Shown here piece by piece: positions 26,104-34,913 of a stretch of 64,000 nt of DNA. This DNA comes from CAWIVH01 sp963839475 (GTDB taxonomy: Bacteria; Acidobacteriota; UBA6911), in assembly GCA_963839475.1 (NCBI GenBank), contig CAWIVH010000017.1, positions 1 through 64,000 of the forward strand, given 5' to 3'. Below the pieces are notes generated by a model, which was not told where the DNA came from, searched no databases, and was given only the letters and a program-made list of their open reading frames with translations. The first letter of the stretch is position 1. Each line of letters begins with the position of its first letter. The translations under genes and the position numbers were made by a program.

Positions 26104-27003
26104 CTAACCGCATTGGGGCCGACCCCCTTTGGTTCTCCTTTGGTATTTTCGGTAGCAACCGGACAGCCAATCCGCATCTTTGCCGAGGCCGCTAACCGGC
26201 GAGGCTCCCAGCGCCAGGATCATAGCCGTCAGCGACAGGAGAGCGCCCGCCAAGGGGATCATCAAAACCGCAATCCAGACAAGCGAGCCAACCAGCCACC
26301 GAACAGGCGCCGGCCGGGAGGCTGCGCAAATGTCCCCGATCAGCCAGATCAGTCCAAGCATACCGCAGCACAGGAAAACGAGGATGATCGCCTGCCCGGA
26401 CCATGCGGCGATCCTGAGCGTCAGCGATTTGTAATCTGCCAGAAACCAGAGGCAAACCCACCCTGCCGTCAAAAGAGCGCCGATGAAACTGACCAGCAGC
26501 GGGTGCCTGATAACTCCAGCGCCTAAGTTTGCGGCACGATTTCGGCCGAAGATCGCCGCTCCGAACAGAACAAGCAACAAGTTGGCTGCCAGGAACACTG
26601 CCGCGCCGATCGGATGGAAACTGCGCTGTCCGGGCATGAGGAAATAGGGGAAAGAATCGGCGTCCCCTTTGATGGTTGCGCTCCCAGCCTTGACGATCGT
26701 TCCGCCCACTGCAACGGCATCCCCATTCACGGCGGCTCCGGAAAGAAGGCGCACACGTCCGCCAACCGCAACGGCATCCCCCTGGATAGTTCCGCCTGTT
26801 TCAATATCCCCGCCCACCGTCACCACATCTCCCTCGACGATCCCGTGTATGTATACGGAACATCCGATGCAAACAACTTCGGGCACTCGCGAATCTCCTG
26901 CGATCTCCACACTTCTCAGATAATGAGTCGATTCGACATCACGGTCCTGGGCTATGGTAACTGGTGCTTGGAGCAGCAATAACAGGATTAGTTCACGCTT
27001 CAT
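26104..27003 (-). CDS. Bactofilin-like membrane protein
   Basis: 299 residues. A signal peptide (ELILLLLLQAPVTIAQ) is followed by a beta-helix of short repeats (about 40-115): VCIGCSVYIHGIVEGDVVTVGGDIETGGTIQGDAVAVGG, GAAVNGDAVAVGGTIVKAG, SATIKGDAD. This is the polymer-forming 'bactofilin' pattern. Then come about four membrane helices: IGAAVFLAANLLLVLFGAAIFG, LLVSFIGALLTAGWVCLWFL, IILVFLCCGMLGLIWLIGD and VGSLVWIAVLMIPLAGALLSL. A strong ribosome site (ggagg) precedes the start. The beta-helix probably faces the periplasm. The role in shape or envelope organisation is inferred from the fold only. Confidence 0.8.
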   Translation of the reverse strand: MKRELILLLLLQAPVTIAQDRDVESTHYLRSVEIAGDSRVPEVVCIGCSVYIHGIVEGDVVTVGGDIETGGTIQGDAVAVGGRVRLLSGAAVNGDAVAVGGTIVKAGSATIKGDADSFPYFLMPGQRSFHPIGAAVFLAANLLLVLFGAAIFGRNRAANLGAGVIRHPLLVSFIGALLTAGWVCLWFLADYKSLTLRIAAWSGQAIILVFLCCGMLGLIWLIGDICAASRPAPVRWLVGSLVWIAVLMIPLAGALLSLTAMILALGASPVSGLGKDADWLSGCYRKYQRRTKGGRPQCG

Positions 27004-27275
27004 CCTTTCCTCCAGCGTTTCTGTAAGGTCAATCTCATCGGAGTCGTTGTGGCGAGCATAGCATGAAAAAAAGCGAAATCGACGGAAGCACAGCCCGGTT
27101 CAGGTCCGACGATTGAACCTCCGGTAAAGTGCAGATCGATCTCAAAGATCAATGGGCCGCTGGTATGGGCTGCGGAGACAAATGGAGATAACCAAGGATG
27201 GAGTCGCCCGGATGACGTTGTTTGAAGGCCTTTGCGAGCGCACCTGAAGGCTTCGGCCTGTTTTCAGATCCAGAC

Positions 27276-27304
27276 GGGGCCCGACAGGGAGAGGTCTGGG
27301 CCCC
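27276..27304. terminator. GC-rich hairpin downstream of the 27320 gene
   Basis: GGGGCCC (27276-27282) and GGGCCCC (27298-27304) form a strong stem, with a competing CAGAC/GTCTG pairing. It lies just past the stop of the minus-strand gene but has no T run on that strand, while plus has only GGGTTTT. It may stall or process the transcript. Confidence 0.35.
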
Positions 27305-27319
27305 GGGTTTTGCGTCAAG

Positions 27320-27685
27320 CTACTTTGCCGTCATTCCGACGACTGCAAATTTGTGTTTTTTATTTTTGTTGTCCAAGATGATGAGCAGGTCGCCATCACG
27401 ATAAAATTCAATAACTTCCTTGGCAGGCAATACCAGCCAATTATTCCCAAGCTCGTTCAATTCATATTTATGCTGTTCCGTTTCGATGACGGTTTTGTTC
27501 CAATTCTTATAGATGGGTTCCGCAACCACCATCCCGTCGATCGGCCTCCCGATTACCCCTGATCTCTCCGATCCGGATTCCTGAGAAATGACTTTCGCCT
27601 TTTCCATAACAATCTTCTTTTTTTCCGGAAGGGCGTATGGAGAAAGCGCCAGGAGGGTGAACAAAATAACAGCGGACTGCCGCAT
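27320..27685 (-). CDS. Small secreted protein of unknown family
   Basis: 121 residues from ATG 27685 (MRQSAVILFTLLALSPYALP), with aaaggga upstream; a longer ORF to 27838 adds non-signal-like sequence. The mature part is charged and strand-rich: KKKIVMEKAKVISQESGS, GMVVAEPIYKNWNKTVIETEQHKYELNELGNN, LVLPAKEVIEFYRDGDLLIILDNKNKKHKFAVVGM. The pattern (signal peptide, KAKVISQ, 'NxVxIETxxYxYxLxE') recurs in small exported acidobacterial proteins. No function can be assigned. Confidence 0.65.
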   Translation of the reverse strand: MRQSAVILFTLLALSPYALPEKKKIVMEKAKVISQESGSERSGVIGRPIDGMVVAEPIYKNWNKTVIETEQHKYELNELGNNWLVLPAKEVIEFYRDGDLLIILDNKNKKHKFAVVGMTAK

Positions 27686-28251
27686 AATTCCCTTTCCGCA
27701 CCTGTGCCGAACGTGACCCGGATCCTTGTTTCCGACGGGATCAGGTTTGGAGGAATTCTCCCGGGATTCGCGCTCATTCAGGAACGTCCGATGTAATAAT
27801 CTCGGCTCATTTCGCTTCGAAATTCCAGCCGAAATCATATCAAAACCTTTTCCATCGTCTGCAATTCGAGAGTAAGTTTACCATTTCCCGCCATTGCGGT
27901 ATCCGAGTCACTTTCGACGAGGGGAAACGATCCGCGTCCCGTTCGGCGGGAATCTCATATTTTTCTTTGAAAAGAATTGCAGCCAAATCGGTCGCTATTT
28001 TTTCAGCCATCATTGAGGCAGGCGTTGAGTGAACCATGATTAATGCCGCACCTGGGTGGTTGCGCGCAGTAGTGCCTGCGAATTGGCGCAGGCGGGGTGC
28101 AGTTCAACATAGGATTCAAGTACCCGCGATTTGGGCAATGCACCTTTTTTCGCATCCGTCGACGATGAGTCTAAAATAAATTCAAACGGGCTTGAGCAGG
28201 CACCCAACATAAGACGCGCCGGCATTCACAAATGTTGCTGCGGAGGCACCC
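27686..28251 (+). other. Divergent intergenic region
   Basis: About 570 bases before the mgtC-like gene. A 65-codon minus-strand ORF at 27840-28037 lacks a ribosome site and is not called. No other feature is supported. Confidence 0.3.
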
Positions 28252-28725
28252 ATGAACAGCGCATTCGCTCACTCATACGAAGTGTCATTGAGGCTGGTTC
28301 TCGCGACCGGCGCAGGAGCCATCATTGGCGTGAACCGTTGGTTTTATCACAAGCCGGCCGGATTTGGCACCCACGGGTTGGTTGCGCTGGGAGCGGCACT
28401 TGCAGCCATCATCGCCACCCATGCGCCTGGAGCGGACGCCAACGCGGCGAGCCGCACCATTCAGGGGCTGGTCACCGGTGTCGGCTTCATTGGCGCCGGA
28501 GTCATCATGCGTGAAAACGGGGCACAGCAGGTGCATGGGCTCACGACCGCAGCAAGCATCTGGGTATCCGCCATCCTCGGGATCGCTTGTGGAATAAGCA
28601 ATTTCGCCGTTGCCGCGGTCGGCGTTGGTTTATCGTTGGTCGTCCTTTTCCTCAGCAAACCTCTTGAGGGATTGCTGGAAAGGATCATAAGCCGGAACGA
28701 GAACGGCAAGTTCAAAGATCAGTGA
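28252..28725 (+). CDS. MgtC/SapB-family membrane protein
   Basis: 157 residues with four to five membrane helices. The family core is clear: RLVLATGAGAIIGVNRWFYHKPAGFGTHGLVALGAALAAII, then ASRTIQGLVTGVGFIGAGVIMRE and VHGLTTAASIWVSAILGIACG. MgtC proteins help survival at low Mg2+ and restrain the F-ATP synthase in intracellular pathogens; in soil bacteria the role is less clear. The C-terminal cytosolic domain of MgtC proper is missing, so this is the short SapB form. Its stop is four bases past the first possible GTG of the next gene, suggesting co-transcription with the DUF2252 protein. Confidence 0.9.
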   Translation: MNSAFAHSYEVSLRLVLATGAGAIIGVNRWFYHKPAGFGTHGLVALGAALAAIIATHAPGADANAASRTIQGLVTGVGFIGAGVIMRENGAQQVHGLTTAASIWVSAILGIACGISNFAVAAVGVGLSLVVLFLSKPLEGLLERIISRNENGKFKDQ

Positions 28726-28736
28726 GGACAGGCAAC

Positions 28737-30083
28737 ATGAAAAAACCGGTTGGTTTTTCCACCAAATCCGAAAAAGCGAAATTTGGGAAATCGTTGCGCG
28801 AGAAGGTTCCCCGATCCTCGCACGGGGAATGGAGGCCTCGAGGCAAGGGACACAACATCGTAGCCATGCTGGAAGCATCCAACCGCGGCCGCGTGCCCGC
28901 ACTGGTGCCGGTTCGCTATGGGCGAATGCTGATCTCCCCGTTCACGTTGTTTCGTGGGGCAGCAGCGGTCATGGCCCACGACCTCGCGGGAACCTCGGCG
29001 AGCTGCATTCGCGTTCAGGCATGCGGGGACGCGCACCTGATGAATTTTGGCGGATTCGCCACTCCTGAAAGACACCTGGTTTTCGACGTCAACGATTTTG
29101 ACGAAACACTTCCCGCACCCTGGGAATGGGATCTGAAACGATTGGCCGCCAGTGTGACGGTCGCAGGAAGGCATCGGACCTTCTCCAGATCGCGTTGCGA
29201 AGATGCGACAGCTTCCTGCGTCCGGGCTTATCGCGAGGCAATGGCATACTACGCCGGCCTTGGCGCCCTTGAAATATGGTATCAGCGCATCGATGCCTGT
29301 GCCGTGGCGGAGCTTGCACTCGCTTTCCGCAGGGGTGCCTCCGAGGCGCCGCGCCATCCCGTGACGGGGCATCTCTTTCCCAAACTCACGGAGATCTATG
29401 GCAACCGGCGCCGTATCAAGGACGAACCCCCGCTCATTTTCCACCCCAGGAAGGAGGACCGCATCATCGATCACATCCGCCAATGCATAGCCCAATATCG
29501 GAGCACCTTATCCGATGATCGCAAGAGCCTGTTTGACCGGTATCGGTTCGTGGACATCGCCGCGAAGGTCGTCGGTGTGGGCAGCGTGGGAACGCGCTGC
29601 GCCATCGCGCTTTTCATGGGAGAGGATGATGACCCGCTCTTCCTGCAGATCAAAGAGGCCGGCGCATCGGTGTTCGAGGCCTATGCCGGCCGCAGCCGCT
29701 ACCGCAACCACGGTCAACGCGTGATCGAGGGACAGCGTCTCACACAATCGGCCAGTGATATCTTCCTGGGATGGTTCCGCCTGCCCAATATCGGCTCCGA
29801 TTTTTATGTCCGCCAGCTGCGCGACTGCAAAACTGCAGCCAGTATCGATGAAATGGACTTTGATCACTTCGCCGATTACGTCCGCCATTGCGGCGAGGCG
29901 CTGGCCCGGGCACATGCCAAGGCCGGGAATGCTGCCGCAATCAGCGGCTACCTGGGACGGGGGGACAGCTTTGACATTGCCATCGTTCGTTTTTCCAATG
30001 GCTATGCAGATCAGGTAGAGTCCGATTTTGAGGCTCTGAAAAGAGCTGCCAAAGCCGGCCGGATTCCTGTGGAGGCGGTGTGA
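28737..30083 (+). CDS. DUF2252 protein (kinase-like fold, unknown substrate)
   Basis: 448 residues. From ATG 28737 (MKKPVGFST) with gagg upstream; a GTG at 28722 overlapping mgtC is the alternative. Family landmarks: LVPVRYGRMLISPFTLFRGAAAVMAHDLA, VQACGDAHLMNFGGFATPERHLVFDVNDFDETLPAPWEWDLKRLA, FVDIAAKVVGVGSVGTRCAIALFMG, and ALARAHAKAGNAAAISGYLG. GDAH...N and the later VNDFDE resemble catalytic and metal motifs of aminoglycoside-phosphotransferase-like kinases. The biological substrate of DUF2252 is unknown. It is probably cytosolic. Confidence 0.88.
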   Translation: MKKPVGFSTKSEKAKFGKSLREKVPRSSHGEWRPRGKGHNIVAMLEASNRGRVPALVPVRYGRMLISPFTLFRGAAAVMAHDLAGTSASCIRVQACGDAHLMNFGGFATPERHLVFDVNDFDETLPAPWEWDLKRLAASVTVAGRHRTFSRSRCEDATASCVRAYREAMAYYAGLGALEIWYQRIDACAVAELALAFRRGASEAPRHPVTGHLFPKLTEIYGNRRRIKDEPPLIFHPRKEDRIIDHIRQCIAQYRSTLSDDRKSLFDRYRFVDIAAKVVGVGSVGTRCAIALFMGEDDDPLFLQIKEAGASVFEAYAGRSRYRNHGQRVIEGQRLTQSASDIFLGWFRLPNIGSDFYVRQLRDCKTAASIDEMDFDHFADYVRHCGEALARAHAKAGNAAAISGYLGRGDSFDIAIVRFSNGYADQVESDFEALKRAAKAGRIPVEAV

Positions 30084-30247
30084 GTGAAACAACTCGAGCT
30101 GAAAACCTGGAATGCGATCCTTTTTTCCCGTCCTCCCCTTTTTGCCGCCAGTCCAATCAGGGGCTGATCTGAGATCTCAGCCCGCCAGTTCCTGATTTAT
30201 TCCGAACCTGTTACCAGACTTCAAGGGCCCGTCATAATGTCGATTTC

Positions 30248-31573
30248 TCATTCCGGCTTTTCGAGCGACACGGAAATAATCTCTTCATCATTTCGGGCGA
30301 AGATGTGACGATTGGCATACGCTGGATGAGACCAGTTTACCGCCCCCAATTCGCGGCGATTCCCCGAATTGGAAGTCGGCTTTATGAGAGGCATCCGGCT
30401 GATTTCATGATACCCCTGGGGCGAAAGCCTCGCGATGATAAGTTCGCCGCGGTCGTTGTTGATAAAATAACGGTCACCCTGGCGGACGATGAGACCTGAA
30501 GCCCAGCGGGCCTTTTCTTTCGTCACCTCCATCGTTTCCCAAACGCGCGCTCCAGTTTTCAGATCCAGGCAACGGAACTGTCCATAGCTGCATATTCCAT
30601 AGATGTATTCCCCATCAATGACCGGCGTGTTGATCACCGCATGCAACCCGTCGGTATCGATCTCGCTGCTGCTTTTCCCTTTCCAGAGAATTCTGGCACT
30701 GACTCCTGCCAAGTCGAGGAGCAACGAGCCATTGTAGAAGGATGAAACGAACAGGCGTGAACCACTGAGGACCGGCGTAGCCAGGGTCATGCCCAGATGG
30801 ACCGCAAAGGGCTGCTGCCAGAGGATCCTTCCTGTTGCCGGATCCAGCGAAGCCACTCCCGAGGGATGCCAGATGACCAGCTGCCGGACTCCTCCCACCT
30901 GGAAAATCACCGGCTGGCAGTACCCCGGTTCGGTGTCGGACGGTAGCGCGCGCCAGATTTCCTTGCCGGTCATTTTGTCGATGGCTATGACTTTGGCGTT
31001 CGGCTCTCCGCCAACGATGGCGATCAAGCGGTTCCCGTCGACAAGGGGCGCGCCTGCAATGCCCCAGGTAGGCATTTGCGTTCCATAGTCCTTCACGTAA
31101 TCTTTCCGCCAGACCAGGTCGCCGGTTGAGGCCTTCAGGCAAATCAGCGTGCCGGCAGCCCCGAGGACATACACTCGATCGCCGTCAACCGTCGGGGTTG
31201 CGCGGGGTCCAAGGGGGTAGCTGATCCCTGCATAATTGGCAGGCCACGCGTGGGTCCAAAGGATCTTTCCGGTCTTTTCATCCAGGCACAAGGCCCGCTC
31301 CGTTCCTTTCAGCCCGGTGGCGGGTTCGAAGTCGGTCACAAACACCCTGCCCCCCGCCACGGCCGGACCGGCGAATCCGCCATGTATCTGTGCGCGCCAG
31401 GTCGCCGGTATTCCCTGTGCGGGAAAATGGTCGAGGATGCCCGACTCATTCCAGATCCCGATCCTCCCCTTGCCGCGCCACTCGGGCCAATCTTCGGCAA
31501 TGGCAGGCCTGAGCATGATCACCGTCAGGAGGACAAATCGAATGGCCCACCCAATTTCTTTGCATGTATGCAT
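30248..31573 (-). CDS. Secreted PQQ-like beta-propeller protein
   Basis: 441 residues from ATG 31573; the ORF extends to 31756 but the signal peptide (IRFVLLTVIMLRPAIAEDWPEWRG) sets the start. The WPEWRG opening and blades such as ALCLDEKTGKILWTHAW, TLICLKASTGDLVWRK, KVIAIDKMTGKEIWRAL, VASLDPATGRILWQQPF and RCLDLKTGARVWETMEVT mark the PQQ-binding-like (BamB/quinoprotein) repeat. No cytochrome domain and no PQQ-binding residue set can be confirmed, so it is not called a dehydrogenase. A similar, membrane-anchored protein is at 53-55 kb. Probably periplasmic. Confidence 0.85.
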   Translation of the reverse strand: MHTCKEIGWAIRFVLLTVIMLRPAIAEDWPEWRGKGRIGIWNESGILDHFPAQGIPATWRAQIHGGFAGPAVAGGRVFVTDFEPATGLKGTERALCLDEKTGKILWTHAWPANYAGISYPLGPRATPTVDGDRVYVLGAAGTLICLKASTGDLVWRKDYVKDYGTQMPTWGIAGAPLVDGNRLIAIVGGEPNAKVIAIDKMTGKEIWRALPSDTEPGYCQPVIFQVGGVRQLVIWHPSGVASLDPATGRILWQQPFAVHLGMTLATPVLSGSRLFVSSFYNGSLLLDLAGVSARILWKGKSSSEIDTDGLHAVINTPVIDGEYIYGICSYGQFRCLDLKTGARVWETMEVTKEKARWASGLIVRQGDRYFINNDRGELIIARLSPQGYHEISRMPLIKPTSNSGNRRELGAVNWSHPAYANRHIFARNDEEIISVSLEKPE

Positions 31574-31782
31574 TGTCTGCCGCCTCGCTTTAGTTGGAAT
31601 TTCCTCAGGGAATCCTATACCAAACCTCGATGGAATAGCCAAAACTTGCGAACCTTGCCGGAGTAGCACCAGGCAGGTTGAAACGGAGAACGCAAGCAAG
31701 TCCTTTCTGAACCCGACGGGTAGGAATATACTTGTATCCAAAAAAACCAGCACCATATCAACACGTCCGAAAGGAGAATGTC

Positions 31783-32076
31783 ATGGCAGTCCACATAATC
31801 CTTTGGAAATTCACGGATCAGGGTATGAAGGACATCAAGAATTCTGCGAACCGCCTGCAGGCCGGGATAAAGGCCTTCGAGGCCGTTGGTGGCAGACTGC
31901 TGGGCGCCTATTACACGGTTGGCGAATATGATCTGGTCACTATCGGCGATATCGCCGACGAGAAGGCCGGTGTGGCCCACACCCTGGCGATGAATATATT
32001 GGGCAATGTAAAATCCGTGACCATGCGAGCATTTACGCCCGCGGAGTTCGCGGAAATCACGGCAAAACTACCCTGA
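31783..32076 (+). CDS. GYD-domain protein
   Basis: 97 residues from ATG 31783 (MAVHIILWKFTDQG), with a strong ribosome site (aaaggag). The family pattern is complete: MKDIKNSANRLQAGIKAFEAVGGRLLGAYYTVGEYDLVTIGDIADEKAGVAHTLAMNILGNVKSVTMRAFTPAEFAEI. The GEYD segment replaces the GYD that gives the family its name. These are small ferredoxin-like-fold proteins of unknown role that resemble the dimeric alpha/beta barrel. It is convergent with the ferredoxin gene. Confidence 0.88.
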   Translation: MAVHIILWKFTDQGMKDIKNSANRLQAGIKAFEAVGGRLLGAYYTVGEYDLVTIGDIADEKAGVAHTLAMNILGNVKSVTMRAFTPAEFAEITAKLP

Positions 32077-32156
32077 ACAGAACGCCATTCATCATTGCAC
32101 ATCGGTTGGTTCTGACATGATCCTTGGAGCGGCGGCGGGCCGCCCGCGGAATCGGG

Positions 32157-32696
32157 CTAGGATGGGTCTGTGTCCTTGGGGCTGAGAACGCGCTGAAACA
32201 TACGAGCGGCATCCCCCAGATATTTTTGCATACTCTCGAGCGTGGGCGGGTCTTCGATGATGCTCGGGACTATGTTCCATAGAACCACAGGCAATGCCTG
32301 GCCGAATTCCTTTGCCGCCGAGAGCAGGCCGTTCGAGAGAGTTTCCAGGTTTTTAAAGGACTGACTGGCCGATTCGGGAAGCAGAATCCCCAAGGTTTTC
32401 CGCCGGATCCACTCAGCCTGGCTAATCACCTCAAGCGGGCCTTCGCCAATTATGGTGGTCTGACAGGCGAGCCGATAGCCGTCTTTGCGGCGCTCTTCCG
32501 AGAGCATATCCTTTTCGATATCCGAAGGAGGGCTGAGGCTGTCGGCCCCCTTCAGTATGTGGCATTCACAGGTCCGGCACATGCCGCGCCCATCGCAGGC
32601 AAACCACATGTGAGCGCCTTTGCGACGCGCCAGGGCCAGCAGGCGCTCGCCCGGATTTGCTTCCATTTTTTCGTCGTTCAAGGTTATTTCCGACAT
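32157..32696 (-). CDS. 2Fe-2S ferredoxin-domain protein
   Basis: 179 residues from ATG 32696 (MSEITLNDEKMEANPGERLLAL), with gagg upstream. The plant-type cluster site reads FACDGRGMCRTCECHIL and a fourth cysteine follows in YRLACQTTI, the C-x5-C-x2-C...C pattern. After the ferredoxin (about 1-90) a helical extension of ~90 residues (SFKNLETLSNGLLSAAKEFGQALP...) has no recognised family. It is an electron carrier with unknown partner; no oxygenase or reductase is adjacent. The extension may tether it to a partner. Confidence 0.85.
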   Translation of the reverse strand: MSEITLNDEKMEANPGERLLALARRKGAHMWFACDGRGMCRTCECHILKGADSLSPPSDIEKDMLSEERRKDGYRLACQTTIIGEGPLEVISQAEWIRRKTLGILLPESASQSFKNLETLSNGLLSAAKEFGQALPVVLWNIVPSIIEDPPTLESMQKYLGDAARMFQRVLSPKDTDPS

Positions 32697-32763
32697 ATCC
32701 TCACCACCCGATGGAGAAAGTGGCAGTCCAGAGCGTCGCCCTTTGCGTACCTCTGGTGTCACA

Positions 32764-33567
32764 TCATTGCCTGCCTGGCGGCTGCATCAATAGCCCCGGC
32801 AGTTTCTTTTGATCAAAGATAAACAAACGGACCGGATCGTCCTCTGGTAAAAGATAGAGCTTGCCTCGTCGCAGTGTCATCCCTTCGTTCGACAGGGACA
32901 CACCCCGGTCGGTCACGCCTGTCGTCACCCGGCGAACCAGATGTAGTGAATCGGGCATCAGCCAATCGATTGCGCCTGGGCCGCCCGCCTCCGAAGCAAG
33001 CTTTCCGGAAGCGATAATCATCCCATCAGCCCACTTCATGTCCTGGTAACGATTTCCATTCGGATTGCCCATTTTTCGAATTAATTGTCCCTGAGGATTC
33101 CAAAAATAGATCTGCAGACTATCCCAATTCCCGCCGGCAATCCAACCTGAACCTGCCGCCACGCATCCGATGTGATCGTCAACCGCAAATTCCGAAATGA
33201 GGGAAAGCGTGCGCTTATCCCGCTTCTGAACCGTGGTTTTCCCATTCCGGCGGTACTCTGCAAGCGGCACCCAGACCGCGTTTCCCGAGAGTGAAATTCC
33301 ACCGGGATGGAGGCGCTCTCCCGACTGGATCTCGACCTGGGTTTCAAGCTTCCCCGTACTCAGATCGACCCTGCTGAGGTAACCCTTGCGAGCGGCTGAA
33401 TCGACGGAGGAGATCCAGAGAATTTTGCCTTCCACATCGATTCCTTGAACATGATGGAATTTGCCCCCCATAAACAACACGGCTGTGGCTGCAGCCGGGT
33501 CAAGTTCCGCAGCCGTAAGAGTCGACCAGCAAAGAAGGATAAAACACAGCAAATTGAAGAATTTCAT
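32764..33567 (-). CDS. DUF6454 secreted propeller-like protein
   Basis: 267 residues with a signal peptide (FFNLLCFILLCWSTLTAAE). The sequence LFMGGKFHHVQGIDVEGKILWISSVD, KGYLSRVDLSTGKLETQVEI, GERLHPGGISLSGNAVWVPLAEYR, DHIGCVAAGSGWIAGGNWDSLQIYFWN and RYQDMKWADGMIIASG matches the DUF6454 family, a propeller of unknown function that usually is exported. Its stop lies about 65 bases before the ferredoxin start on the same strand, so the two could be co-transcribed. Confidence 0.78.
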   Translation of the reverse strand: MKFFNLLCFILLCWSTLTAAELDPAAATAVLFMGGKFHHVQGIDVEGKILWISSVDSAARKGYLSRVDLSTGKLETQVEIQSGERLHPGGISLSGNAVWVPLAEYRRNGKTTVQKRDKRTLSLISEFAVDDHIGCVAAGSGWIAGGNWDSLQIYFWNPQGQLIRKMGNPNGNRYQDMKWADGMIIASGKLASEAGGPGAIDWLMPDSLHLVRRVTTGVTDRGVSLSNEGMTLRRGKLYLLPEDDPVRLFIFDQKKLPGLLMQPPGRQ

Positions 33568-33748
33568 GCCTGAATTCTCTTTTTTCTGGATTATGATTCA
33601 ACTCAGCATTCGACGCACCCGGAATCGGCAAAAGAATACTATTTCCGGGCGCCTCCGGAGAGCAATGAGCCTCAGCCGGCTTTCGAAAAATGAGATATCG
33701 CAACCGATTTGCTTATCCACAGTTTTTAGTCTGCAATTCGCAGCCAAT

Positions 33749-34738
33749 ATGAGACCACAATCCATCTTATGTTCCGCAGCGTTTGCCCTGTTGGTGAATC
33801 CTATGATGATGCACGGCGAAACTCATCGTTATACTCCGGCGGAATATCATAATACTTTTTCGTGCACGCATCGCCCCGCTCTGAGAATCAGGCCGGGAGA
33901 CCGGGTTGTGACCAAGACCATAGACGCATGGGGTTTTGACTCACAGGGGAAAAAGGTCGCGGAGAGGCCCAATCCGCAGACCGGCCCCTTTTTCATCGAG
34001 GGCGCCGACCGCGGCGACACCCTGGTGGTGCACCTGGAAAAGATTGAAACCAACCGAACCACGGCATGGTCGGGTAGCCTGCTGGCGCCCTATACGGTGG
34101 ACCCGGCTTTCCTCCGTTCCCAGGGCCTGAAAGAACAGCAGGACCAGACATGGACCATCGACAAAAAGAACGGGGTCGCTTACCTGGAATCCGCATCTGT
34201 CAGGCCCGGCCGGATTGAAGTTCCCTTAAAGCCGATGCTTGGCTGCCTGGCCACGGCGCCGGATCGGAAGGAAGCGATAGCTACGAGCACTCCTGATACT
34301 TTCGGCGGCAACATGGATTACAACGGTCTGGTCGCCGGGGTTAAAGTGATGCTGCCGGTGTTTGAGCCGGGCGCGCTTTTGTTTTTGGGCGACGGCCACG
34401 CCGCCCAGGGGGACGGGGAGATTATCGGTAACGCGCTGGAAACCTCTATGGAGGTGGAATTCAGCGTTGACTTGATCAAGGGCAAGGCCATCGGCTGGCC
34501 CCGAGCAGAGAACCGGGAATTCATCATGGTGATCGGCAGCGGGCGACCGTTGCTGCAGGCCTTGCAGCAGGCCACTACCGAGATGCAGCGCTGGCTGATG
34601 GCGGATTACGGCTTCGACGAACGGGGGTCCTCCCTCTTGATGGGACATGTCATTCAATATGACATAGCCAATATCGTCGACCCGCATTTCACCGTCGTCA
34701 CCAAGATGAGAAAGACCCATCTGGTCGAGAAAAAATAA
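33749..34738 (+). CDS. Exported acetamidase/formamidase-family protein
   Basis: Amidase that hydrolyses formamide or acetamide to the acid and ammonia in known members. 329 residues from ATG 33749 (MRPQSILCSAAFALLVNPMMMHG), which begins with a signal peptide; the ORF opens earlier at 33461 in sequence antisense to the DUF6454 gene. FmdA_AmdA landmarks: LRIRPGDRVVTKTIDAWGFD, TGPFFIEGADRGDTLVVHLEKIE, PLKPMLGCLATAPDRKEAI, TFGGNMDYNGLVAGVKVMLPVFEPGALLFLGDGHAAQGDGEIIG. The GDGHAAQGDGE metal/active-site block is intact. Export of this family is frequent in Acidobacteria, so the true substrate may not be formamide. Confidence 0.88.
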   Translation: MRPQSILCSAAFALLVNPMMMHGETHRYTPAEYHNTFSCTHRPALRIRPGDRVVTKTIDAWGFDSQGKKVAERPNPQTGPFFIEGADRGDTLVVHLEKIETNRTTAWSGSLLAPYTVDPAFLRSQGLKEQQDQTWTIDKKNGVAYLESASVRPGRIEVPLKPMLGCLATAPDRKEAIATSTPDTFGGNMDYNGLVAGVKVMLPVFEPGALLFLGDGHAAQGDGEIIGNALETSMEVEFSVDLIKGKAIGWPRAENREFIMVIGSGRPLLQALQQATTEMQRWLMADYGFDERGSSLLMGHVIQYDIANIVDPHFTVVTKMRKTHLVEKK

Positions 34739-34740
34739 AA

Positions 34741-34760
34741 CCTGATGAGTTCCCATCAGG
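34741..34760. terminator. Short hairpin after the formamidase gene
   Basis: CCTGATG (34741-34747) pairs with CATCAGG (34754-34760) directly after the stop codon. The plus-strand tail is not a T run (aattac), so as a terminator it is weak. Confidence 0.35.
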
Positions 34761-34913
34761 AATTACGCTCATTTCCGGCTACTCCTCCTCTTCTATCCTT
34801 CTTTTGCGGATCCTGGCCTGATATCAGGTTTTGCAGCCTGAATCTTTTTCGGGGGATCATCCGTACCTGAAACAGATATGATCCGAGCAGAGTTTTTATC
34901 ATGGGAGGGCGGG

